From Thauera sp. (GTDB lineage Bacteria > Pseudomonadota > Gammaproteobacteria > Burkholderiales > Rhodocyclaceae), in contig JAKLLJ010000185.1 of assembly GCA_023150215.1 (NCBI GenBank), positions 305-6,667 on the forward strand: DNA of 6,363 nucleotides. Direction: 5' to 3'. The translations under genes were made by a program, and so were the position numbers. The notes under the pieces were generated by a model that worked only from the letters and a program-made list of their open reading frames with translations, was not told the DNA's origin and searched no databases. Of this stretch, positions 1 to 5,584 are shown piece after piece (the stretch's first letter is position 1; the number at the start of each line of letters is the position of its first letter).

Positions 1-72
1 GTGCTGCGCGATCGTATCGAGAAGATACTCGCCGGCCATCTCGGCTCGAGCCGGCCCACCCACACGTTGTAA
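1..72 (+). CDS. pilZ: Type IV pilus assembly protein PilZ, C-terminal end only (partial)
   Basis: Frame 1 is open from the first base to a TAA at 70-72 and gives 23 residues, with the segment KILAGHLGSSRPTHTL at the end. The tail matches the conserved C-terminus of the type IV pilus PilZ proteins (in Pseudomonas PilZ, IETYLAG...SDRPTHTM). PilZ is a small single-domain cytoplasmic protein needed for type IV pilus biogenesis; members of this branch often do not bind cyclic di-GMP themselves. The placement directly before tatD agrees with the familiar holB-pilZ-tatD order in gamma- and betaproteobacteria. The rest of the gene lies left of the window, so neither its start nor its ligand-binding residues can be assessed. 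The call rests on a short but distinctive tail plus gene order. Confidence 0.8.
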   Translation: MLRDRIEKILAGHLGSSRPTHTL

Positions 73-126
73 TCTCCGTGCCGTAGCCGGCAGGCTGCGT
101 GCTTCATCTTCCTGCTCGGGACGCCG

Positions 127-903
127 ATGTTCGTCGATTCACACTGCCATCTCGATTTCCCCGACCTCGCCGGCCGCGAGGACGCCATCCTGGCCACCAT
201 GGCCGCCAACGACGTGGGCTGCGCGCTGTGCATCAGCGTCAAGCTCGAGGATTTTCCACGCGTGCGTGCGCTCGCCGAGCGACATCCCCACCTGTGGGCC
301 TCGGTGGGCGTGCATCCCGACAACGCCGACTGTGACGAGCCCGATGTCGCCCGCCTGGTCGCGCTCGCCGACCACCCCAGGGTGGTGGCGATCGGCGAGA
401 CCGGGCTGGACTACCACTGGCACAAGGACGCGCCCGAATGGCAGCGCGAGCGCTTTCGCGTCCACATCCGCGCCGCACGCGAAACCGCCAAGCCGCTGGT
501 GATCCACACCCGCAGCGCCGCCGACGACACCCTGCGCCTAATGCGCGAAGAGGGCGCGGGCGAGGCCGGCGGCGTGATGCACTGCTTCACCGAAAGCTGG
601 GCGGTGGCCGAGGCCGCGCTCGAGCTCGGCTTCTACATCTCGTTCTCCGGCATCGTGAGCTTTCGCAGCGCGAAAGACCTCAAGGAGGTCGCGAAACGCG
701 TGCCGCTCGAGCGCCTGCTGATCGAGACCGATTCGCCCTATCTCGCCCCCGTGCCGCACCGCGGCAAGACCAACGAGCCCGGCTGGGTCGTCCACGTGGC
801 GGAGGAAATCGCGCGCCTGCGCGAGCTGCCACTGGCGACCGTCGAGCAGGCTTCCACCGACAACTTCTTCCGACTATTCCGCCATGCAAAACGTCCGTCC
901 TGA
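127..903 (+). CDS. TatD-family metal-dependent hydrolase (YcfH-like putative DNase)
   Basis: A complete 258-residue protein of the TatD amidohydrolase family (TIM barrel, usual length about 255-265). The metal-ligand and active-site motifs are all present: HCHLD at the N-terminus (His6, His8), GETGLDYHW with Glu91, VIHTRS with His127, MHCF with His152, and ETDSPYL with Asp202. Family members bind two divalent metals and several have 3'-5' exonuclease or DNase activity; the exact substrate of the YcfH-type paralogue is not established. The protein is expected to be cytoplasmic, and no signal peptide is seen. The ATG at 127 begins directly with the barrel strand MFVDSHCHLD, as in homologues, with a modest purine-rich GGGA about 7-10 bases upstream. 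It lies 54 bp after pilZ and overlaps the next gene by 20 bp, so it is probably the middle gene of one transcription unit. The symbol is left blank because tatD paralogues (ycfH, yjjV, tatD) are hard to separate. Confidence 0.93.
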   Translation: MFVDSHCHLDFPDLAGREDAILATMAANDVGCALCISVKLEDFPRVRALAERHPHLWASVGVHPDNADCDEPDVARLVALADHPRVVAIGETGLDYHWHKDAPEWQRERFRVHIRAARETAKPLVIHTRSAADDTLRLMREEGAGEAGGVMHCFTESWAVAEAALELGFYISFSGIVSFRSAKDLKEVAKRVPLERLLIETDSPYLAPVPHRGKTNEPGWVVHVAEEIARLRELPLATVEQASTDNFFRLFRHAKRPS

Positions 904-1603
904 AACCTCCGTCACTGGCCGCGCGCTGCGCCGCCTGATCGCCACCGCTGCCTTCGCCGCCTGCGGTTTCGGCTCGCACGCCGTGTTCGCCGGCAGCCAC
1001 GACGACGCGCTCTCGGCGGCCAGCATGGGCGACGAGAAGGAACTCGTCAGCCTGATCCAGCACGGCCTCGATCCGGACACCGTCGACGCGCAGGGCAACA
1101 CGCTGCTGATCCTCGCCGCACGCGAGGGCCATACCGCAGCGGTCGAGGCGCTCGTGAGCCGGCGCGCCCGGCTCGACTATCGCAACCCCGCGGGCGACTC
1201 GGCGCTGATGCTGGCTGTGCTGCGTGGCCACGAAGACACCGCGCGCGCGCTGATCAAGGCCGGCGCAGCCGTCGCCCACGACGGCTGGGCGCCGCTGCAC
1301 TACGCCGCCTTCGAGGGCCGTGACAGCCTGATCGAGCCGATCCTGGCGGCGGGCGCAGAGGTGAACGTCCCGGCACCGAACAAGGCCACCGCGCTGATGC
1401 TGGCCGCACGCAACGGTCACATCGAGGTCGTCCGCCGCTTGCTCGCCTTGCCGCAGACCGACCTCAACGCCCTCAACGACGCCGGCCTCTCGGCCGACGC
1501 CTGGGCGCTGCAGAACAACAACACCGACATCGCCGAACTGATCCAAGCCGAACGCAAACGCCGCGGACTCCGCCCGCCGGCGATGACGATCACGATTGAG
1601 TGA
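884..1603 (+). CDS. Exported ankyrin-repeat protein
   Basis: A 239-residue protein with an N-terminal export signal: a basic n-region (RALRR, residues 13-17), a hydrophobic core (about 19-30) and a signal peptidase I-like site AVFA before Gly37. The mature part is almost entirely ankyrin repeats: a degenerate first unit (about 38-69), clear repeats at about 71-102 (GNTLLILAAREGH), 104-132 (GDSALMLAVLRGH), 134-164 (APLHYAAFEGR) and 167-199 (TALMLAARNGH), and a decayed last unit to about 227. Ankyrin stacks bind proteins, so this is probably a periplasmic interaction or scaffold protein; its partner cannot be read from sequence. The ATG lies inside the tatD end, in another reading frame, overlapping it by 20 bp, which suggests translational coupling. 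No good ribosome binding site precedes it, and no in-frame start exists close upstream. The next in-frame Met (residue 48) would remove the signal peptide, so the first Met is preferred. Confidence 0.88.
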   Translation: MQNVRPETSVTGRALRRLIATAAFAACGFGSHAVFAGSHDDALSAASMGDEKELVSLIQHGLDPDTVDAQGNTLLILAAREGHTAAVEALVSRRARLDYRNPAGDSALMLAVLRGHEDTARALIKAGAAVAHDGWAPLHYAAFEGRDSLIEPILAAGAEVNVPAPNKATALMLAARNGHIEVVRRLLALPQTDLNALNDAGLSADAWALQNNNTDIAELIQAERKRRGLRPPAMTITIE

Positions 1604-1645
1604 GGGGTGAGGTCCGCGGGCCGGTGGGGTGAGGTGTGTGGGAAA

Positions 1646-1720
1646 GGTTCGCGGCTGCCGCCGCTCCTACAGGATCGCAGCGTCCGCACGCCCCTGTAGG
1701 AGCGGCGGCAGCCGCGAACC
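1646..1720. repeat. REP-like hairpin: perfect 28-bp inverted repeat with 19-nt loop
   Basis: The left arm 1646-1673 begins GGTTCGCGGCTGCC and ends CTCCTACAGG. The right arm 1693-1720 begins CCTGTAGGAGCGGC and ends GCCGCGAACC, and is the exact reverse complement over all 28 bases. The loop is 19 nt (1674-1692). The core TGTAGGAGCGGC...GCCGCGAA resembles repetitive extragenic palindromes common in Pseudomonas and related proteobacteria, elements usually moved by RAYT (TnpA_REP) transposases. It sits in the gap between two convergent genes, the usual REP position. Transcribed from either side it would form a very stable stem that could act as a bidirectional terminator or protect mRNA 3' ends. 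No U-tract follows the stem on either strand, so intrinsic termination is possible but not shown. Confidence 0.85.
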
Positions 1721-1821
1721 CACGCCCCGGGGAACCGCAGCGATCCAGCGTCTGTAGGCGCGGTGGAAGCCGCGAACCCACGTCCCGGGAAACCGCAGCG
1801 GTCCGGTGTCTGTAGCGAACC
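1693..1821. repeat. 58-bp-period tandem array built from the REP-like arm
   Basis: The right arm of the hairpin (copy at 1693-1720) is followed by a 30-bp linker (1721-1750), a second copy (1751-1778, 24 of 28 identical), a second 30-bp linker (1779-1808, 25 of 30 identical, all differences transitions) and a third copy (1809-1821) that keeps TCTGTAG and CGAACC but has lost 15 internal bases. Copies start at 1693, 1751 and 1809, exactly 58 bp apart. The linkers share CCCGGG and AACCGCAGCG. The hairpin loop also holds a related string (TCGCAGCG), so the whole cluster probably derives from one REP-plus-linker unit by duplication. It fills most of the 250-bp gap between the convergent ankyrin and reductase genes. 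No gene is visible inside. Confidence 0.8.
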
Positions 1822-1853
1822 GCTGCCGACCGCGATCACCGCGCCCGCCCCCA

Positions 1854-4781
1854 TCAATCACGGAAGGTCGGCGCCTGCCTCGTCATGCTCGCCCGCACCG
1901 CCGCCTGCAAGTCCTCCGACATCAGCATCGCCGCATTCCAGGTGGCAACGCGGTCCAGCCCGTCGGCGACGCTGTGGTCGCGGGCATGGTTGAGCGCGTC
2001 CTTGGTGCCGCGCACTGCCAGCGGTGACTTGGCGGCGATGCCATGGGCAAGGATCATCACGCCTTCGAGCAGTGACTCGGGGGTGTCGAACACGCGGTTG
2101 ACCAGCCCGATGCGCGCCGCTTCCTCGCCGCCCACCTTGCGCCCGGTGTAGGCCAGCTCGCGCACCATGCCGTCGCCGATCAGGCGTGGCAGGCGCTGCA
2201 GGCTGCCGACGTCGGCGACCATGCCGAGGTCGATCTCCTTGATCGAAAAGCTCGTGTCCGCGGCGCAGTAGCGCATGTCGGCACACGCGACCAGGTCCAC
2301 GCCGCCACCGACACAGGCACCGTGGATGGCCGCGAGCACCGGCTTGCGGCAGCGCTCGATGCTGGTGAGCGTGTCCTGCAGGTCGAGGATCAGGTTGCGC
2401 AGGTTCTCGCGCGTGCGCGCCTCGCAAGCGTCCTTCACCATCGGCAGGATGCTCATCATCATCTGCAGGTCGATGCCGGCGCAGAAGTTGGCGCCCGCGC
2501 CGTGCAGCACCGCGACCCGAACCGTGGCCATGCGATCGACCCACTGCATGGCGGCACGGAGGTCCTGCCACATCTGCATGTTCATCGCGTTGGCCTTGTC
2601 GGGGCGATTCAGCCTCACGACGGCGACCTGGCCGTCAAGACCGACGTACAAGGTATCGAAGCGGGGCAGGGGGATGCCGGTGGCAGCGGGGGATACGGGG
2701 ACCTGGCCGGCGACCAGCGCCGCAGCACAGACCGCCGCCGCACTCGCGGCCAGCGAGACGTTCTCGATCGTGGCGGCGAGTTCGATGCCCTGCTTGATCG
2801 CGCGCTTGGCGTCGAGCTCGCTGGCGACGTCGGCGCCGCCGATCAGGTGCACCCGCATGCCCGCCTCGACCAGCGCAGCCTGCAGCTCGCGCTGCGGTTC
2901 CTGGCCCGTGCACAGGATCACGTTATCGACCGCCATCACCTCGTCCTTGCCGGCGATCGTCACGTGGAGGCCGGCGTCGTCGATGCGGCGGTAGGTGGCG
3001 CCCGCGATCATCCTGACGCCGCGGTTCTTCAGCGCCGTGCGGTGGATCCAGCCGGTGGTCTTGCCCAAGCCTTCGCCGACTTTGCTGGTCTTGCGTTGCA
3101 ACAGCACGATCTGCCGCGGCGTGCTGTCCAGATGCGCGGCGGTGAGGCCGCCGCGGTGGGCGTAGGCGGGGTCGATGCCCCATTCGGCGTAGAACTTTTC
3201 CGGCGCCAGGCTGGGGCTGACGCCCTCGTGGCTGAGGTACTCGGCGACATCGAAGCCGATGCCGCCGGCGCCGAGAATCGCCACCCGGCGGCCTACCGGC
3301 TTGCGGTCGCGCAGTACATCCAGGTAGCCGAGCACCTTGGGATGATCCACGCCCTCGATGGCGGGCACGCGCGGCACGATGCCGGCGGCAAGCACCACCT
3401 CGTCGAAGCGGCCGGCGAGCTCGGCTCCCGTGACGCGCGTGTTCAGCTTGAGCACCACCCCGGTTTGCTCGATGCGGCGGCCGAAGTAGCGCAGGGTTTC
3501 GGCGAATTCTTCCTTGCCCGGGATCTGCATCGCGATGTTGAACTGGCCGCCGATGCGCGCGGCGGCTTCGAACAGCGTGACCTGGTGGCCGCGCTCGGCG
3601 GCGGTGGTGGCGAAGGCCAGGCCGGCAGGGCCGGCGCCGACCACGGCGATGGTGCGCGGCGTGCGGGTCGGCGCGATCACCAGCTCGGTCTCGTGACAGG
3701 CGCGCGGATTGACCAGGCAGGAAGTGATCTTGCCGGCGAAGGTGTGGTCCAGGCAGGCCTGGTTGCAGGCGATGCAGGTGTTGATGTCGGCGCCGCGTCC
3801 TTCCGCCGCCTTGTTGACGAAGTCGGGGTCGGCCAGGAAGGGGCGCGCCATCGACACCATGTCGGCCTTGCCCTCGGCGAGGAGGGCCTCGGCGATCTCT
3901 GGGGTGTTGATGCGGTTGGTGGCGATCAGCGGGATGCCGACGTGGTCCTTGAGCTTCTGTGTCACCCACGCGAAGGCGGCGCGCGGAACGCAGGTGGCGA
4001 TGGTGGGGATGCGTGCCTCGTGCCAACCGATGCCGCTGTTGATCAGCGTGGCGCCGGCGGCCTCGATCGCCTGCGCGAGCTGCACCACCTCGGCGAAGGT
4101 GGAACCGTCCTCGACCAGGTCGAGCAGCGACAGGCGGAAGATGATGATGAACTCGCGCCCGAGGCGCGCGCGCGTGCGGCGCACGATCTCGGTGGCGAAG
4201 CGGATGCGGTTCTCGAAGGTACCGCCCCATTGGTCGCTGCGCTTGTTGGTGTGGGCGACGATGAACTCGTTGATCAGGTAGCCCTCGGACCCCATGATCT
4301 CGACCCCGTCGTAGCCGCCTTCGCGGGCGAGTTCGGCGCAGCGCACGAAGTCCTCGATGGTGCGCTCGACGTCGGTGCCGGAAAGCTCGCGCGGCGCGAA
4401 AGGTGCGATCGGGGCCTGGATCGGGCTGGGCGCGACCAGCTCGGGGTGATAGGCGTAGCGCCCGAAGTGCAGGATCTGCAGCGCGATCTTGCCGCCTTCG
4501 CGGTGCACCGCATCGGTGACCCCGCGGTGGTGCACGGCTTCTTCCAGGGTGGTCAGGGTGGCACCGCCGCTCCACGGCCGGCCCTCGGCGTTGGGGGCGA
4601 TGCCGCCGGTCACGATCAGGCCCACGCCACCGCGTACGCGCTCGGCGTAGAAGGCCGCCATGCGCTCGAAACCGCCTTCGGCCTCTTCCAGGCCGACGTG
4701 CATCGAACCCATCAGGAAGCGGTTGGGCAGGGTGGTGAAGCCGAGATCCAGGGGGCGGAACAGGTTCGGGTAGGTGGCCAT
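1854..4781 (-). CDS. Fusion: NADPH-dependent 2,4-dienoyl-CoA reductase (FadH type) + delta3,5-delta2,4-dienoyl-CoA isomerase-like crotonase
   Basis: One uninterrupted reading frame of 975 residues. Residues 1-672 align along their full length with E. coli FadH (672 aa): an FMN TIM barrel opening YPNLFRPLDLGFTTL, candidate catalytic Tyr168 (GSEGYLINEF) and His254 (GIGWHEAR), a 4Fe-4S motif with Cys336, Cys339, Cys343 and Cys355, an FAD-binding GAGPAG at 382-387 and an NADPH-binding GAGGIG at 504-509. After an Ala-rich linker (about 673-707), residues 708-975 form a complete crotonase domain with the signature of delta3,5-delta2,4-dienoyl-CoA isomerase (ECH1): oxyanion-hole segments NFCAGIDL and GACVGGG, and acidic triad Asp829 (GGGVDLV), Glu849 (IKEID) and Asp857 (VADVG), with the same spacing, 20 and 8, as rat ECH1 Asp176, Glu196 and Asp204. 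The predicted role is cytoplasmic: isomerise 3,5-dienoyl-CoA to 2,4-dienoyl-CoA, then reduce it with NADPH. The start at 4781 (MATYPNLF) matches homologues; in-frame ATGs at 4799 and 4820 would add 6 or 13 residues, and none has a strong ribosome binding site. It is divergent from padR. Confidence 0.92.
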   Translation of the reverse strand: MATYPNLFRPLDLGFTTLPNRFLMGSMHVGLEEAEGGFERMAAFYAERVRGGVGLIVTGGIAPNAEGRPWSGGATLTTLEEAVHHRGVTDAVHREGGKIALQILHFGRYAYHPELVAPSPIQAPIAPFAPRELSGTDVERTIEDFVRCAELAREGGYDGVEIMGSEGYLINEFIVAHTNKRSDQWGGTFENRIRFATEIVRRTRARLGREFIIIFRLSLLDLVEDGSTFAEVVQLAQAIEAAGATLINSGIGWHEARIPTIATCVPRAAFAWVTQKLKDHVGIPLIATNRINTPEIAEALLAEGKADMVSMARPFLADPDFVNKAAEGRGADINTCIACNQACLDHTFAGKITSCLVNPRACHETELVIAPTRTPRTIAVVGAGPAGLAFATTAAERGHQVTLFEAAARIGGQFNIAMQIPGKEEFAETLRYFGRRIEQTGVVLKLNTRVTGAELAGRFDEVVLAAGIVPRVPAIEGVDHPKVLGYLDVLRDRKPVGRRVAILGAGGIGFDVAEYLSHEGVSPSLAPEKFYAEWGIDPAYAHRGGLTAAHLDSTPRQIVLLQRKTSKVGEGLGKTTGWIHRTALKNRGVRMIAGATYRRIDDAGLHVTIAGKDEVMAVDNVILCTGQEPQRELQAALVEAGMRVHLIGGADVASELDAKRAIKQGIELAATIENVSLAASAAAVCAAALVAGQVPVSPAATGIPLPRFDTLYVGLDGQVAVVRLNRPDKANAMNMQMWQDLRAAMQWVDRMATVRVAVLHGAGANFCAGIDLQMMMSILPMVKDACEARTRENLRNLILDLQDTLTSIERCRKPVLAAIHGACVGGGVDLVACADMRYCAADTSFSIKEIDLGMVADVGSLQRLPRLIGDGMVRELAYTGRKVGGEEAARIGLVNRVFDTPESLLEGVMILAHGIAAKSPLAVRGTKDALNHARDHSVADGLDRVATWNAAMLMSEDLQAAVRASMTRQAPTFRD

Positions 4782-4933
4782 CGTCGCGCTCGCATTCATT
4801 CTTGGTGGGGCTGGTCGCATGGCCGGGCGCCGGTCCGGGCGAGGAACTCCGGCACATCCGCCAAGGGAGGCCGGGCGCGCCCGCCAGAGGGGAGGGAGAT
4901 GCGCGCGCGCCGACCGGGACTCGCGGTCCGACT

Positions 4934-4949
4934 ATGCAACCAGTTGCAG
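4934..4949. promoter_or_regulatory. Candidate PadR operator 1 (imperfect palindrome)
   Basis: ATGCAAC-CA-GTTGCAG: arms TGCAAC and GTTGCA match exactly, and only the outermost pair is broken. It shares CTATGCAAC with operator 2, whose start lies exactly 40 bp away, so the two would sit on roughly the same face of the helix (about four turns). It lies near the predicted transcription start of the reductase-isomerase gene. PadR-type regulators bind short dyads of this size in their own divergent promoter regions. Assignment to this PadR is inferred from position. Confidence 0.6.
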
Positions 4950-4950
4950 T

Positions 4951-4979
4951 ACTGTAAAAGATCAGTGCCAACTATGCAA
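4951..4979 (-). promoter_or_regulatory. Candidate promoter of the reductase-isomerase fusion gene
   Basis: On the minus strand, TTGCAT (4979 to 4974) is followed by a 17-nt spacer and TACAGT (4956 to 4951), a 4-of-6 match to TATAAT. The stretch is the only AT-richer part of the intergenic region. Transcription would begin near 4944, inside operator 1, giving a GC-rich leader of about 160 nt before the ATG at 4781. An alternative reading uses TTGGCA (5 of 6 to TTGACA) a few bases further downstream, but its -10 (TGCAAC) is poorer. Prediction by eye only. Confidence 0.4.
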
Positions 4980-4989
4980 CGCGTTGCAT
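4974..4989. promoter_or_regulatory. Candidate PadR operator 2 (perfect 16-bp palindrome)
   Basis: ATGCAACGCGTTGCAT is a perfect 16-bp palindrome, 30 bp before the padR start codon. Each half reads TTGCAT outward, so it can supply a -35-like hexamer to both divergent genes. Binding here would block both promoters, which fits an autorepressor that also silences the reductase-isomerase gene. The binding protein is inferred from position next to padR. Confidence 0.65.
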
Positions 4990-5013
4990 GGCTCGGGCAC
5001 GCGCAGTTAGACT
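4984..5013 (+). promoter_or_regulatory. Candidate padR promoter, possibly leaderless
   Basis: TTGCAT (4984-4989, right arm of operator 2), an 18-nt spacer, then TAGACT (5008-5013, 4 of 6 to TATAAT). Transcription would then begin about 7 nt later, at or next to the A of the padR ATG at 5020. No ribosome binding site precedes that ATG, which fits a leaderless message. The -35 is only a 3-of-6 match, as expected of a weak promoter. Confidence 0.35.
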
Positions 5014-5019
5014 CCGCGC

Positions 5020-5556
5020 ATGTCACTCGCGCACGCCCTGCTTACCTCGCTGCTCGAACAAGCCTCGTCCGGCTATGACCTGGCGCGGCGCTTCGACAAG
5101 TCCATCGGTCACTTCTGGCAAGCCACCCATCAGCAGATCTACCGCGAGCTTGGCCGCATGGAAAAAGCCGGCTGGATCCGCTCCACGCCCGACCCCGACG
5201 CCGGCCGCACGCGCAAGCGCCGCTACAGCGTGCTGCCCGGCGGGCGCGACGAGCTGATGCGCTGGGCTGCAGAATCAGCCCCGCTGCCCGAGTTGCGCGA
5301 CGAGTTCATGGTCCGCCTGCGGGCCGACGCCGTCATCGGCCCGCTCGGCCTGCTGCCCGAGCTAGGGCGTCGCCGCGCGCTGCACGCCGACAAGCTGCGC
5401 GCCTACCGTGCGATCGAGGCGCGCGACTTCCCGCCCGACCCCCAAGCGTCGCGCCAGCGCCGCATCCATCACCTGATCCTCAAGGCAGGCATCCAGTATG
5501 AGGAAGGCTGGATCGCGTGGTACGACGAGGCGCTCGGGGTGCTCGAACACGCGTGA
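5020..5556 (+). CDS. PadR-family transcriptional regulator
   Basis: A 178-residue protein of the PadR/Vir type. The N-terminal winged helix holds the family pattern SSGYDLARRFDKSIGHFW (16-33), recognition-helix region ATHQQIYRELGRMEKAGWI (35-53) and a basic wing (about TRKRRYSVL, 64-72). Residues about 90-175 match the helical C-terminal dimerisation and effector domain of longer PadR proteins (Vir_act_alpha_C type), ending with the conserved WIAWYDEAL stretch. PadR proteins are usually repressors released by small ligands. It is divergently transcribed from the reductase-isomerase fusion, and two palindromes lie in the shared promoter region, so it probably controls both genes; a dienoyl- or enoyl-CoA, or the free fatty acid, would be a reasonable but untested ligand. 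The start is well fixed: an in-frame TAG at 5008-5010 rules out any longer protein. It converges on the TetR gene with a 28-nt gap. Confidence 0.92.
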   Translation: MSLAHALLTSLLEQASSGYDLARRFDKSIGHFWQATHQQIYRELGRMEKAGWIRSTPDPDAGRTRKRRYSVLPGGRDELMRWAAESAPLPELRDEFMVRLRADAVIGPLGLLPELGRRRALHADKLRAYRAIEARDFPPDPQASRQRRIHHLILKAGIQYEEGWIAWYDEALGVLEHA

Positions 5557-5584
5557 ACGCACGCTGCCGCCCTCCGCTGCCCGC

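Noticed and set aside
680..1546. A 288-codon open frame on the minus strand opposite tatD and the ankyrin gene
   Set aside because: It spans two well-supported genes on the other strand, and its product has no family pattern; it is a codon-bias shadow.
1604..1645. G-rich strip after the ankyrin gene as a G-quadruplex, with a repeated GGGGTGAGGT (1604-1613 and 1626-1635)
   Set aside because: The G-runs are separated by loops of up to about 10 nt, which makes a stable quadruplex doubtful, and a single 10-bp direct repeat in such biased sequence is weak evidence of function.
1646..1821. Possible CRISPR array in the repeat cluster
   Set aside because: The intervening 30-bp segments are near-identical to each other and not unique spacers, the first repeat is inverted, and no cas gene is present. 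The repeats themselves are REP-like.
1854..2660. Crotonase half as a separate gene with its own internal start
   Set aside because: The reading frame is continuous with the reductase. The linker has no Met codon and no ribosome binding site was seen there, and the first Met residues in the crotonase part fall inside the conserved RPDKANAMN motif, too late for a complete domain.
2322..5078. A 918-codon open frame on the plus strand, antisense to the reductase-isomerase gene
   Set aside because: It lies opposite a gene whose every domain motif is intact. The translation is low-complexity (rich in Asp, Gly, Ala, His, Val) with no recognisable domain, and it runs into the divergent promoter and padR. 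Long antisense frames are expected in very GC-rich coding DNA with strong third-position bias.
4988..5257. An 89-codon open frame starting at the ATG inside operator 2
   Set aside because: It overlaps padR in another frame, its translation is Arg/Pro/Ala-rich with no family resemblance, and the padR frame is clearly the real one.
5557..5584. Terminator between the convergent padR and TetR genes
   Set aside because: The 28-nt gap has no stem of useful length and no T-run on either strand.
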